The notes under the pieces are model-generated. The model ran no database searches and was not told the origin of the DNA. It saw only the letters and a list, made by a program, of their open reading frames with translations. Source: Microvirga aerophila (GTDB taxonomy: Bacteria > Pseudomonadota > Alphaproteobacteria > Rhizobiales > Beijerinckiaceae). From it: a stretch of DNA of 43,147 nucleotides. Every line of letters starts with the position of its first letter. Position 1 is the first letter of the stretch. Shown in pieces: positions 24,416 to 33,286 of the stretch. The stretch covers positions 1 to 43,147 of the forward strand of contig NZ_QOIO01000049.1 of NCBI RefSeq assembly GCF_003332305.1, read 5' to 3'. The translations under genes and the position numbers were made by a program.

Positions 24416-25336
24416 TTAAACCTTCTCGACCTCAGGCCGCCCGAGAATACCGGACGGCATGAAGATCAGAACGATGGCGAGGATCGAGAAGGCCGCCACG
24501 TCCTTGTACTCGATCGAAAAATAAGCCGACCAGAACGTCTCGATGAGGCCGATGATCAGGCCGCCGATCACGGCGCCCGGCAACGAGCCAATGCCGCCCA
24601 GGACCGCCGCCGTGAAGGCCTTCACGCCGGGCACGAACCCGTCATTGAAGCTCACCACGCCATAATACAGCAGGTACATGGTTCCGGCGACCGCGGCCAA
24701 GGCCGCGCCGATCACGAAGGTGAGGGAGATGGTCCGGTCCACGTTGATGCCAAGCAGCGCCGCCATCTTGCGGTCCTGCTCGCAGGCGCGCTGGGCGCGG
24801 CCGAGCGAGGTCTTCTGGACGAGGTACCAGAAGACGGTCAGGAGAACCGCCGTCACCACCATGATGATGATCTGCTTGTACGAGAGGGCGACGTTGTAGC
24901 CGCTCGCTCCCTGGAACAGGACGATCACGTCGCCCACCATGGGGGGCGTCGGCTTGTTGCGCGCTCCTTGAGCCACCTGGACGAAGTTCGACAGGAAGAT
25001 CGAGACCCCGATGGCCGAGATCAGCGGCGCCAAGCGGAAGGACCCGCGCAGGGGCCGATAGGCGATGCGCTCGATTGCCCAGCCCCACAAGGACGTGAGG
25101 ATCATCGCGATGATGAGAACGATGAACAGCGCCAGCACGATGGACGAGATCCCGAGCCAGGTGGTCAGGATCAAGAAGAATATGAGCGCGATGAAAGCTG
25201 AGAGCATGAAGACGTCGCCATGGGCGAAGTTCACCATGCCGATGATGCCGAACACCATCGTATAACCAATAGCGATGAGGCCGTAGATCGACCCCAGCGT
25301 CAGCCCGTTGATGAGCTGCTGCACAAAAATTTCCAT
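24416..25336 (-). CDS. livH: Branched-chain amino acid ABC transporter, permease LivH
   Basis: First gene of the liv operon; a 306-residue permease with about eight hydrophobic segments. N-terminal LINGLTLGSIYGLIAIGYTMVFGIIGMVNFAHGDVFML and the coupling loop LGRAQRACEQDRKMAALLGIN are LivH signatures. An AAGGGTAGGA stretch precedes the ATG at 25336. The promoter of the whole operon should lie in the 278 nt between this start and the divergent flavin reductase. Confidence 0.95.
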   Translation of the reverse strand: MEIFVQQLINGLTLGSIYGLIAIGYTMVFGIIGMVNFAHGDVFMLSAFIALIFFLILTTWLGISSIVLALFIVLIIAMILTSLWGWAIERIAYRPLRGSFRLAPLISAIGVSIFLSNFVQVAQGARNKPTPPMVGDVIVLFQGASGYNVALSYKQIIIMVVTAVLLTVFWYLVQKTSLGRAQRACEQDRKMAALLGINVDRTISLTFVIGAALAAVAGTMYLLYYGVVSFNDGFVPGVKAFTAAVLGGIGSLPGAVIGGLIIGLIETFWSAYFSIEYKDVAAFSILAIVLIFMPSGILGRPEVEKV

Positions 25337-25614
25337 GTCCTACCCTTGCCCCCTCTGGATGGGGGTCGTTCTTGGGAAACGCCATAGCAAAGCACGATGT
25401 GGGATCAAGGCCAAGCCGGACGTAAGGAGAGCTGTCTCTAGCAAACCGGATTCAGTTCGACAACGATCTGTTAAGTTTCGTATCAGCCAAATTGATACAA
25501 CTAGAGTCTAAACTTACGTCAAAGCGAGCTTTCAAAATAGGCATGGCCTGCCATATGGCCCGTAATGGTCTTGTGCTCCTCCGGAAAGGGTGGAAGAGGC
25601 TTCCTCGGACAAAG
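25337..25614. promoter_or_regulatory. Divergent intergenic region, liv operon and flavin reductase
   Basis: 278 nt with no supported gene. Part of it (about 25460-25540) is AT-richer, as expected for promoters. GTATCAGCCAAATTGATAC (about 25479-25497) contains the inverted pair GTATCA/TGATAC and is a candidate operator. I cannot assign a regulator. Confidence 0.4.
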
Positions 25615-26145
25615 ATGTTGAAGACGCAGCCCTTCCCAGAACCGGTCACCGGCCCCGATGGTCTCGACCCCGCCCTCTTCCGGGAGGGCATGAGCCGGGT
25701 CGCCGCCGCCGTGCACGTGGTCACCACCGACGGGCCGGAGGGTCGCGCCGGCTTTACGGCGACGGCTGTCGCGCCCGTCACGGACAGCCCAGCAGCCCTT
25801 CTGGTCTGCGTCAATACGTCAAGCCGGTCAGCCGAGGCCCTGCTGGCGAACGGGGTGTTCTGCGTGAACGCGCTTGGGGCCGGCGATGCCGCGCTTGCGG
25901 ACATCTTCGCCGGGCGGACTGGCCTGTTCGGTCAGGATCGCTTCTCGGCTGGGCGCTGGGGGACCCTCGCAACCGGGTCCCCGTTCCTGACGACTGGCCT
26001 CGTGGCGTTCGACTGCCGCCTGAGCGATGCGCGGGTCGTCGCCACCCACCATGTGATCATCGGCGAGATCGCCGCCATCCGCATCGGGGAGAAAAGCCCT
26101 GCGCTGATCTACCAGGACCGGCGCTACCGGGAGCTCAAGGCCTAG
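25615..26145 (+). CDS. Flavin reductase-like FMN-binding protein
   Basis: A 176-residue protein of the HpaC/RutF-type flavin reductase family, which uses NAD(P)H to supply reduced FMN/FAD to a monooxygenase. Motifs: MSRVAAAVHVVTTDGPEGRAGFTATAVAPV, PAALLVCVNTSS, NGVFCVNAL and the C-terminal ALIYQDRRYRELKA. The ATG at 25615 is preferred; upstream in-frame starts add a basic stretch without similarity, and the ribosome site is poor in all cases. No monooxygenase partner is nearby. Confidence 0.85.
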   Translation: MLKTQPFPEPVTGPDGLDPALFREGMSRVAAAVHVVTTDGPEGRAGFTATAVAPVTDSPAALLVCVNTSSRSAEALLANGVFCVNALGAGDAALADIFAGRTGLFGQDRFSAGRWGTLATGSPFLTTGLVAFDCRLSDARVVATHHVIIGEIAAIRIGEKSPALIYQDRRYRELKA

Positions 26146-26172
26146 AGCGGAGCGGGAAAACGCCCGAAGGCC

Positions 26173-27027
26173 TCAGCGCCGTGCGTTCCTCGGGCCCTGG
26201 GGCGCATACGAGCTCCAGCCGGTGAGCAATACAAAACCGTCCCGCACCGCGACAACGAGATGCTGGCGGTGTCTGTGGACGAGGGTGCCCGGCCTAAAGC
26301 CATGGTGCTCCTCCCATCCACTGCCCTCCCAGACATAGATGAAGCGGGTATCCACTTTCGCGAAGGTCTCGATCGAGCCGAAGGCCCTGATCGTGCGCAG
26401 CACGTCGCTCACGGTCCCTGACCAGTCGATCGTTCGCTGAACCTGGGTCATGCGGGGCCAGTAGGAGCCTTCCCCCTGGGGCCTAGCATTCTGCCAAAGC
26501 TCGGGCAGGCGGTCCGCCAGGGTTCCGGCGATCCGCCTTGCGGCGATCTGGCATCGCGCCAGGAGAGTGTCGTGGCTCTCGTCGGGCGCGAGGGCAAATC
26601 GCTCCTGAGCGATCATCGGGCCGGTGTCAAAAGCAGGCTCCAGGACGTGGGCTGTGACGCCCCACTCGGGCGACGCGTCGAGAATGGCCTTAAAGAGCGG
26701 ATAGGGGCCTCGTCCGACCGGAAGCGGGGACGGATGAAAATTCAGCCCATAGGGCAGGTGGGCTTCCCAGCCCTTAACGAGCCAGGGATAGCCCGCCACC
26801 ACCAGCGCGTCGCATTTTCTTGCCTTCAGACTGGCCAGGTCCGAGGGTTGAATACGCGTGAACTGGACAGGCAGCCTCAGGCCCCGGGCGCGGGACACCG
26901 TCGCGTCGTTGAAATCGTAGATGCTGTCGCAGGGGCGGCTGAAGAGCTTGACGGGCTCCCAGCCCTTCACCAGCAGGGTCTCGAAGACATCCCCCAGAAA
27001 GTCAATTCCCGCGAAGGCGAAGCGCAT
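26173..27027 (-). CDS. Formyltransferase-family protein
   Basis: A 284-residue protein with the formyl_trans_N fold of methionyl-tRNA and sugar N-formyltransferases. The catalytic trio is visible as NFHPSPLPVGRGPYPLFKAI (Asn96, His98) and FDTGPMIAQE (Asp134). The C-terminal part, with IDWSGTVSDVLRTIRAFG and then a short beta-rich end, is too short for a standard Fmt OB domain, and the fmt-def pair is not here. A specialised formyltransferase (sugar or other amine) is more likely than the housekeeping enzyme. It is 49 nt downstream of the patatin-like gene on the same strand. Confidence 0.8.
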   Translation of the reverse strand: MRFAFAGIDFLGDVFETLLVKGWEPVKLFSRPCDSIYDFNDATVSRARGLRLPVQFTRIQPSDLASLKARKCDALVVAGYPWLVKGWEAHLPYGLNFHPSPLPVGRGPYPLFKAILDASPEWGVTAHVLEPAFDTGPMIAQERFALAPDESHDTLLARCQIAARRIAGTLADRLPELWQNARPQGEGSYWPRMTQVQRTIDWSGTVSDVLRTIRAFGSIETFAKVDTRFIYVWEGSGWEEHHGFRPGTLVHRHRQHLVVAVRDGFVLLTGWSSYAPQGPRNARR

Positions 27028-27076
27028 CCCCGATCATCCCCATCGACGATTGAGCGGCCGTCGTGCGCAGGCGGCC

Positions 27077-28519
27077 CTATTGTAGGGAGGCCGTCAGCGC
27101 ACGCCTTGGACCCTTACGGATGAACAAACGGAAAACCGCGTTGTTGCGCAAGGCAGTCTCGCCGGCGCTGATGACGGTCTCGAGGGTCTGCGGGTCGAGC
27201 TTGAAACGGGTCGGGACCTTGTCGAGCTGTTCCTTCAACTCCGGTCCGGCGTCCTCGAAAGAGACGCGTCCGACCGTGAAGGTCAGCTCAGCGCAGTTCC
27301 AGCCATCGAGGGTGCCCCGCAGGCGCAGGACCTCCGCGCTGGAGAGCGAGCAGCGCCAGCGTCTCAGATCCGCCTGCCAGTCGCGCATGATGGTCGTGAA
27401 ATAGTCGTAGCCCTTATAGACGCCGGAATCGATGGCCGCGTCGGTGACGACGCCCGCAAGCTCAAGCCCCGAGGGCGAGGCAAGGTTGCGCGGCCAGTTC
27501 CCGGCAGGATCCCGGCCCGCATCTACCACCATGAACAGGAAGCGCTTCACCCGCACCGCCTGCTCGGCGGTCATGGGCATAAAGGGTCGGTCGCGGTTGG
27601 TCCGCGCGATGGCCAGGGAGTGGATGCCGAAGTTGTCCGTCAGGCCACCATCGAGGAGCTTGACGTAACGGTAGCGTTCCGGGTCCGCGCGGTAGCGCGC
27701 GACGGCGGCAGCACTTGCGCGCAGGGTCGCGGGGGCATTCGGGTCGGCGACCCCGCGCTGATACCATTGCGGAACATGGCCGCCGCAGCGTGCGCCGAAA
27801 TTCTCCACGTTCATGGGAATGAACAGACCCGGCACAGCGGCGGAGGCCGCCACCGCCTCGGACAGGCGCACCTTGCTCAGGTCGCTGCACAGGATGTTGA
27901 AGGTGATGGGTTCGAATACGAACGGGACGCGGCTGTAGATGTCCGATGCCGCGATCCACACGAGGGGGCGCTTGCGGGCGAAGAGATCCGCGTAGGTGGC
28001 CCCGTCGAACAGGTTGTCGTCCAGCCAGCGCGGGAATTTGGAGCGGTCGTTGACGCCGCCGTCTTCCACGATGCGCACGACGTTCGCGAGGGAGATGTCC
28101 GTATCGAAGCCCTGCTCGGCGTTGCGCTCCAGGAAGCGGGAACGGAAGGCCGGAAGCCCCTCGCGGCCCTTGAGGCCGAAATATGCCGCCGTGACGGAGC
28201 CACCGGACACGCCGGTGATGAGGTCAATCATGTCCGTCATGCGGGTCGGCCCGCGCTCGGTCGTCATCTCGTAGCTGTCGAGTTCGCTCAGGACGCCGTA
28301 CGAAAAGGCCGAGGCGCGCATGCCCCCGCCCGAGAACGCCACGCCGACCACGGTCGAGCCGAACTGGTCGGGACCGAGGGGCCAGCCCTCCTGGTCCGAC
28401 ACATGAGCAATCGGTTGATTGATCGGATCGTTCAGGACGCTGCCCGCGCAGGCGGAAAGCCCTGCGGCCATGGCGCTCGCCAGCATCCAGCGTTTCACCG
28501 CGCCCCGATATGTCTTCAT
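27077..28519 (-). CDS. Patatin-like phospholipase, lipoprotein
   Basis: A 480-residue predicted lipid acyl hydrolase anchored as a lipoprotein: signal peptide with lipobox LSAC (Cys24). The patatin features are the oxyanion loop SGGGMRA (63-69), nucleophile elbow GVSGGS (Ser106) and the catalytic Asp in LLDGGLTDNFG (Asp290). There are no added membrane segments. Substrate is unknown; the family cleaves phospholipids or other acyl esters. The start is the only one giving a signal peptide, though the ribosome site is weak. Confidence 0.88.
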   Translation of the reverse strand: MKTYRGAVKRWMLASAMAAGLSACAGSVLNDPINQPIAHVSDQEGWPLGPDQFGSTVVGVAFSGGGMRASAFSYGVLSELDSYEMTTERGPTRMTDMIDLITGVSGGSVTAAYFGLKGREGLPAFRSRFLERNAEQGFDTDISLANVVRIVEDGGVNDRSKFPRWLDDNLFDGATYADLFARKRPLVWIAASDIYSRVPFVFEPITFNILCSDLSKVRLSEAVAASAAVPGLFIPMNVENFGARCGGHVPQWYQRGVADPNAPATLRASAAAVARYRADPERYRYVKLLDGGLTDNFGIHSLAIARTNRDRPFMPMTAEQAVRVKRFLFMVVDAGRDPAGNWPRNLASPSGLELAGVVTDAAIDSGVYKGYDYFTTIMRDWQADLRRWRCSLSSAEVLRLRGTLDGWNCAELTFTVGRVSFEDAGPELKEQLDKVPTRFKLDPQTLETVISAGETALRNNAVFRLFIRKGPRRALTASLQ

Positions 28520-28746
28520 TGCTCTGTCACCCAGCCCGTACGTAGGGGAATACGATGGGGGAGGAAAACTCTCAAGGCTTGTCCTTAAAGTCTTCGCAAG
28601 CTTTTGCCCGGGATCAGCTCGCTCTCCGCATTGTCATCCGCCCGCTGGGAACAGGAGACCACGATCGAGATTTAACCTTGAGTGTGGGGCGTCGGTATAT
28701 TCGGGCCTGCTGATCAGATGTTCGGGCCCGTTCAGAAGGAGGTCTT

Positions 28747-29016
28747 ATGACGTCAAAGGACTTCATTCGCCAGATGGAAGGCTACGGCCTGACAACCGCC
28801 AACATTCTCTACCGCATGCCCGACCATCCAACATTCCTGCAAACCTATATCTGGCAGGACTACGACCTTGCCCCGAAATTTCCGGTCCTTCACGAGTTCC
28901 TCGATTTCTGGCAGCGAGAGCTCGCCGGTCCGCTTCATTCGGTGCGGGTAACCCATTCCTGCCTGATCAGGCCCGCGGAGTTTCGCACCATCGAGGGGGA
29001 GATTCATCTCCATTGA
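28747..29016 (+). CDS. usg: Usg family protein
   Basis: An 89-residue soluble protein with the family hallmarks: GYGLTTANILYRMPDHPTFLQTYIWQDYDLAPKFPVLHEFLDFW and the SVRVTHSCLI end. A strong AAGGAGGT lies 6 nt before the ATG. Usg is known from Caulobacter as the gene upstream of trpFBA; its function is unresolved. Here no trp gene is near, so it is an orphan copy. Confidence 0.85.
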   Translation: MTSKDFIRQMEGYGLTTANILYRMPDHPTFLQTYIWQDYDLAPKFPVLHEFLDFWQRELAGPLHSVRVTHSCLIRPAEFRTIEGEIHLH

Positions 29017-29053
29017 GCCGAGGCGCAGCCGGCGGCTTGATGCCGGATCCGGC

Positions 29054-29722
29054 ATGCCGCACTTGGCCCACAGCCCCAACTCGGGTAGAGAAGCCTCTCA
29101 CGAGCATCCTCGAACCTGCCAGGGCTCCTTGTTTTCCAACGCGCGTACTTCCCAGGTCCTGACCGCACTCGCGTCCCAGCCGGGCGAGCGTCTGACGGTC
29201 CGGGACATCATGTCCGTGCTCCAGGACCGGGCGTTCGCCGTTCTGGTGGTTCTGCTCGGGCTGCCGAACTGTCTTCCCATGCCGCCGCCGATCCCCCTGG
29301 TATGCGGGCTTCTTCTTGCGCTCGTGGCGATCCAGATCGTGTTCGGCCGCCCGACGCCGTGGCTTCCGCAGGCGCTGTTGAACCGGTCGCTGGCCCAGAC
29401 CGACGTCGAACGGGCGGTCGGCCGCGCCATGCCGGCCTTTCGGCGGCTGGAACGGGTGTCGCGCCCACGCATGACCTTCCTGGATACGCCCATTGCCATG
29501 CGTCTCATGGGAGCCGTCATCCTGATCCTGGCCCTAGGCCTTCTCTTCGCGCCGCCCTTCGTCGGGCAGATCCCCTTGGGGCTCGCGGTCTGCCTCGTGG
29601 GTCTCGGCCTCGTTGAGCGCGACGGCCTCGTGGTGCTGGGCGGCCTCGCCATCGGCACGGTCGGCCTCACCTTAAGCCTCGGCTTCATCTACGCGATCTT
29701 TTCAGGGATCGCCCTCCTGTAG
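29054..29722 (+). CDS. ExoD-family membrane protein
   Basis: A 222-residue protein with the ExoD fold: RTSQVLTALASQPGERLTVRDIMSVLQDRAFAVLVVLLGLPNCLPMPPPIPLVCGLLLA, a central amphipathic region, and four or more hydrophobic segments in the C-terminal half. Named after a Rhizobium meliloti gene linked to exopolysaccharide; biochemical role unclear. The start is uncertain: ATG 29054 adds about 25 unlike residues, while TTG 29129 would place the family core near the N-terminus with CAGGG upstream. It lies 37 nt after usg. Confidence 0.8.
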   Translation: MPHLAHSPNSGREASHEHPRTCQGSLFSNARTSQVLTALASQPGERLTVRDIMSVLQDRAFAVLVVLLGLPNCLPMPPPIPLVCGLLLALVAIQIVFGRPTPWLPQALLNRSLAQTDVERAVGRAMPAFRRLERVSRPRMTFLDTPIAMRLMGAVILILALGLLFAPPFVGQIPLGLAVCLVGLGLVERDGLVVLGGLAIGTVGLTLSLGFIYAIFSGIALL

Positions 29723-29846
29723 GCTTCCCGCCCCAGGACGATGCGGCGGGTTCCAACCCTCGGCGGCGAGGCAGGCGCCTCCCAAGGTTCCCTAGCGGCG
29801 CAACCGGCCTAGATACATCCTGGCCGTTTGTTGGGAGAACGCCGCC

Positions 29847-31127
29847 TTGCATGACCCCTCACGTTCTCGAGCCGGCTCCGGAGCGCCCGTCCATTCGGGC
29901 ATCTTTCCCACGTTTTTCCTTTCGGGCTTCGAGTGCTCGACCTTCATCTGGAAGGATCAGGGACGTCGTGATCTCGTGGCCGAGACGCAGCACCGCGAGC
30001 ACGTGGACGAGGACTACGCGTTTCTGCGCTCGCTCGGCATCGCGGTTGCCCGCCAGGGCATTCCCTGGCCGTTCGTCGACAAGGGAGGCGCATACGACTT
30101 TTCCGGTCTCGATCCCTTCATCGTGGCCATGAACCGCCACCAGATCCTGCCGATCTGGGATCTTTGCCACTACGGCTATCCGGATGGTCTCGACCCGTTC
30201 AGCGCCGATTTTCACGACCAGTTTGCCGCATATGCCCGGGCGGCTGCGGAATATGTGACGCCGCGCATTCGCGGGCCCCACTTCTTTACGCCCATCAATG
30301 AGATCACGTTCTTCGCCTTCATGGGCGGCGAGTGGGGGTGGACGGCTCCGTTCGGCCGCACGGACGAACAGAGGCGCAAGCTGCGCCTTGCTCTCTGCCG
30401 CGCCGACATCGCGGCCGTGAAGGCCATCCGCGAGGTCGATCCGGAAGCGCGCATGGTGCACATCGATCCCCTCATCCTGGTCGTTGCGCCCAAGGACCGC
30501 CCGGACCTGGCGGACGAGGCGGATCACGAAACCTTCGAGGACACGTTCTTCGCCTGGGACGTCATTGCCGGGCGCAGGCATCCCGAGCTGGGCGGCTCGC
30601 CGGAGGTGCTCGATATCGTCGGGGTCAATTGCTACTCGTTCGGTCAGATGGAATACCGGGAGAATGGCCCGCACGCCTCCCTGGAGCCCAATGACGAGCG
30701 GATCCGGCCCCTCGGCGACCTCCTCACTTATGCCTGGGAGCGCTATCGCCGCCCGATGATCGTTGGCGAGACCAGCGGCCTCAGGGAAGGGCGGCCGGAC
30801 TGGTTGTGCGACATCGTCGAAGAATCGCTTGCCGCCGTGCTGAAGGGCATCGACCTTCATGGGGTGTGCCTCTTCCCCGCGGTGGACATGCCGGACTGGC
30901 ACACTGGCGAATGGCTCCACAACGGCCTGTGCGACCTAGTGGAGGAGAACGGGTCTCTGACGAGGGTTCCGTTCCAACCCTATATCGACGAATTGCGGCG
31001 CTGGCAGAAACGCCTGAACCGGGTGACGGAACTGGACGAGGACCCTTTTAGCGATCCCGTCGACCTTGACGACATCAAGGCCGCTGCCGAGCGCATGCAG
31101 ATGACCTCCGACAAGAATTGGTGCTGA
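29847..31127 (+). CDS. Glycoside hydrolase family 1-like protein
   Basis: A 426-residue TIM-barrel protein that looks like a diverged beta-glucosidase. The acid/base Glu is in FFTPINEITFF (Glu152) and the nucleophile Glu in RPMIVGETSGL (Glu308). Start is a TTG at 29847 with GGGAGAAC 8 nt upstream; no ATG exists near the expected N-terminus in this frame. There is no signal peptide, so it is probably cytosolic. Substrate unknown, with no sugar transporter or glycosyltransferase gene beside it. Confidence 0.75.
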   Translation: MHDPSRSRAGSGAPVHSGIFPTFFLSGFECSTFIWKDQGRRDLVAETQHREHVDEDYAFLRSLGIAVARQGIPWPFVDKGGAYDFSGLDPFIVAMNRHQILPIWDLCHYGYPDGLDPFSADFHDQFAAYARAAAEYVTPRIRGPHFFTPINEITFFAFMGGEWGWTAPFGRTDEQRRKLRLALCRADIAAVKAIREVDPEARMVHIDPLILVVAPKDRPDLADEADHETFEDTFFAWDVIAGRRHPELGGSPEVLDIVGVNCYSFGQMEYRENGPHASLEPNDERIRPLGDLLTYAWERYRRPMIVGETSGLREGRPDWLCDIVEESLAAVLKGIDLHGVCLFPAVDMPDWHTGEWLHNGLCDLVEENGSLTRVPFQPYIDELRRWQKRLNRVTELDEDPFSDPVDLDDIKAAAERMQMTSDKNWC

Positions 31128-31161
31128 GGGCAGGTTGCGGCGTTGCGCTGACGGGGCGTGC

Positions 31162-31848
31162 CTAGATTAGCTTCAGCCCCTTCAGGCTCGCATGGCCCTC
31201 GCGCCCGACGATGATGTGGTCGTGCACGGTGATACCCAGGGGCTTTGCAACCTCGATGATCTCGCGGGTCATCTTGATATCCGCGGATGACGGCGTCGGG
31301 TCGCCGGACGGATGGTTGTGGACCAGGATCAGGGCCGAGGCGGAGAGTTCGAGGGCGCGCTTCACCACCTCGCGCGGGTAGACCGGGGTATGGTCGACCG
31401 TGCCCGATTGCTGAACCTCGTCGGCGATTAGGTCGTTGCGTTTGTCGAGGAAGAGAAGCCGGAACTGCTCCTTGTCCATGAACGCCATGGCGGTTCGGCA
31501 GTAGTCGATCACCGCGCTCCATGAGGACAGGACTGGCCGCTTGACGATCTCGCCCTTGGCTAGGCGGCGGGCGGAGGCTTCCACGATCTTGAGGTCGACC
31601 ACCACGCTCTCGCCGATTCCATCGACCTCCGCCAGCCGGGCAGGGGGGGCGGCCAGGACCTCCGCGAAGGTTCCGAAGCGCATGAGCAGTTCCTTGGCGA
31701 TGGGCTTCACGTCCCGGCGCGGGATCGACCGGAATAGCACCAGCTCCAGCAGCTCGTAATCCGGTATCGCATCGCCGCCCACCTCCGAGAACCGGGCCCG
31801 GAGACGGTCGCGATGGCCGTGATAATGAGGGGAACCGCCATCGCTCAT
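31162..31848 (-). CDS. radC: RadC-family JAB-domain protein
   Basis: A 228-residue protein with an N-terminal helix-hairpin-helix-like region (LAEVDGIGESVVVDLKIVEASARRL) and a C-terminal JAB/MPN metal-binding domain: Glu within DEVQQSG, then VHNHPSGDPTPSSAD (His177, His179, Asp190). Named for a DNA repair role that is not well supported; the enzymatic activity is unknown. ATG 31848 with GGAG upstream is preferred over a TTG at 31953 because PHYHGHRDRLRARF follows at once. An inverted repeat lies about 100 nt upstream. Confidence 0.87.
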   Translation of the reverse strand: MSDGGSPHYHGHRDRLRARFSEVGGDAIPDYELLELVLFRSIPRRDVKPIAKELLMRFGTFAEVLAAPPARLAEVDGIGESVVVDLKIVEASARRLAKGEIVKRPVLSSWSAVIDYCRTAMAFMDKEQFRLLFLDKRNDLIADEVQQSGTVDHTPVYPREVVKRALELSASALILVHNHPSGDPTPSSADIKMTREIIEVAKPLGITVHDHIIVGREGHASLKGLKLI

Positions 31849-31946
31849 GCTGCCTGTCACTCCACTCTGACCACGCGAGGGCCCACCGTGCCTCGGCTCT
31901 TGCGATAGGCTGCCGTTTCGCCGAACAGCCGAATCTGCCGTTGAGA

Positions 31947-31967
31947 CATACAATGTTATATTGTATG
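31947..31967. promoter_or_regulatory. Operator-like inverted repeat between radC and a divergent gene
   Basis: CATACAAT (31947-31954), a 5-nt spacer, ATTGTATG (31960-31967): a perfect 8-bp dyad in an AT-rich patch within GC-rich DNA. It lies 50 nt before the small membrane protein gene and 100 nt before radC, where a repressor would be expected to bind. It also includes TATATT, a possible -10 box. Confidence 0.5.
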
Positions 31968-32016
31968 GTTGAAGTGGTGCGGGAAGCCGGTGTCAAGCCG
32001 GCGCGGGAACGATCCG

Positions 32017-32268
32017 GTGAAAACGGACTATTGTGTCAAGGTCGTGGGTGTCTGGCTTCTGGCCACGTTTGGCGGCTTGGCCGGAGCTGCCGCCGGCAGC
32101 ATCCTGGGATTCGGAGCGTCGGTGCCCGCGATGCTGATCGCCGGCGCGTTCTTCTACGGCTTCGACTCGCTGGCGCTCGGGCTCGCCGTGATGGTCGTCG
32201 CCGCAGCAGTGAGCTTCGTCTGGACGTTCTGCCATTCCTACCGGATTCTCGTGCGGCACTTCCGGTAG
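32017..32268 (+). CDS. Small membrane protein, function unknown
   Basis: Starting at GTG 32017 (CGGGAA upstream) the frame gives 83 residues with two hydrophobic segments: VKVVGVWLLATFGGLAGAAA and MLIAGAFFYGFDSLALGLAVMVVAAAVSFVWTF. The basic C-terminus is HSYRILVRHFR. A longer version from TTG 31969 is possible. It is divergent from radC and convergent with map. No family recognised. Confidence 0.55.
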   Translation: MKTDYCVKVVGVWLLATFGGLAGAAAGSILGFGASVPAMLIAGAFFYGFDSLALGLAVMVVAAAVSFVWTFCHSYRILVRHFR

Positions 32269-32319
32269 GCGAGGGCCCGTAATCGGGCCATGCACCTTGG
32301 CGTCATGACCTGCAGGTGA

Positions 32320-33141
32320 TCAGCCCAGGTTGAAAGGCGGCTTGTCGTAGCCCTTAGGCGACAGGGTGAAAATCTCGACGCCCGTCTCGGTAACGCCGAC
32401 CGTATGTTCGAACTGGGCCGAGAGGGAACGGTCCCGGGTCACGGCCGTCCAGCCATCCGACAGCACCTTCACCTGCGGGCGGCCCAGGTTGATCATCGGC
32501 TCGATGGTGAACAGCATGCCGGGCCTCAGCTCCACATTGTAGGCGGGCTCCACGTAGTGGAGGATCGTCGGCGAGTCGTGGAAGACCCGGCCCAGGCCAT
32601 GGCCGCAGAAATCCCGCACGACTGAGCAGCGCTCAGCCTCGGCATAGGTTTGGATGGCTGCGCCAATATCGTTGGTGGTCGCGCCGGGACGAACCGCCGC
32701 GATGCCGCGCAAGAGGCACTCGTAGGTGATCTCGCAGAGCCGCTGGGCCCGTCGCGCAACCTCGCCCACATAGTACATGCGGCTTGAATCGCCGTGCCAC
32801 CCGTCGAGGATGAGGGTCACGTCGATATTGACGATGTCTCCGTCGCGCAGGGGCTTTTCGTTGGGAATGCCATGACAGACCACGTGGTTGATCGACGTGC
32901 AGGTGGTCTTGGTGTAGCCGCGGTAATGCAGGCAGGCCGGGTAGGCGCCGTGGTCGCGGATGAACTCGAAGGCGAGCTTGTCGATGGCGTCCGTCGATAC
33001 CCCGGGCTGGACCTTGTCCACGAGGAGATCGAGGCACTCGGCCGTCAGCCGTCCCACGCGGCGCATGGCCTCGAAGGCTTCCGGACCATGCAGCGGGATC
33101 TCATTGGCCCGCTTGCGCTCCATCACGTTGGTTTCGGTCAT
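32320..33141 (-). CDS. map: Methionine aminopeptidase, type I
   Basis: Removes the initiator methionine from nascent proteins; a di-metal enzyme. The 273-residue product has the five metal ligands in their motifs: NIDVTLILDGWHGDSS (two Asp), GHGLGRVFH (His), FTIEPMI (Glu) and SAQFEHTV (Glu), and the substrate-pocket INHVVCHGIP. An AAGGG lies 6 nt or so before the ATG. It stands next to the divergent FkbM gene. Confidence 0.96.
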   Translation of the reverse strand: MTETNVMERKRANEIPLHGPEAFEAMRRVGRLTAECLDLLVDKVQPGVSTDAIDKLAFEFIRDHGAYPACLHYRGYTKTTCTSINHVVCHGIPNEKPLRDGDIVNIDVTLILDGWHGDSSRMYYVGEVARRAQRLCEITYECLLRGIAAVRPGATTNDIGAAIQTYAEAERCSVVRDFCGHGLGRVFHDSPTILHYVEPAYNVELRPGMLFTIEPMINLGRPQVKVLSDGWTAVTRDRSLSAQFEHTVGVTETGVEIFTLSPKGYDKPPFNLG

Positions 33142-33286
33142 TCCACACCCTTGCTCTTAGGCCCGAATGTAGGGATTGCTGCGCGCGACGCAAGCAAAGA
33201 CGTCAGACTCTTGCGGTTGGGCCCCGAGGGTGTCATGACCTCCTCGGCGACCGTATCCGGCTCGTCGTCTCTGGATTTGTCTGCCT

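Noticed and set aside
30980..31996. A 338-codon reverse frame over radC
   Set aside because: It is out of frame with the JAB motif HNHPSGD and lacks any recognisable domain.
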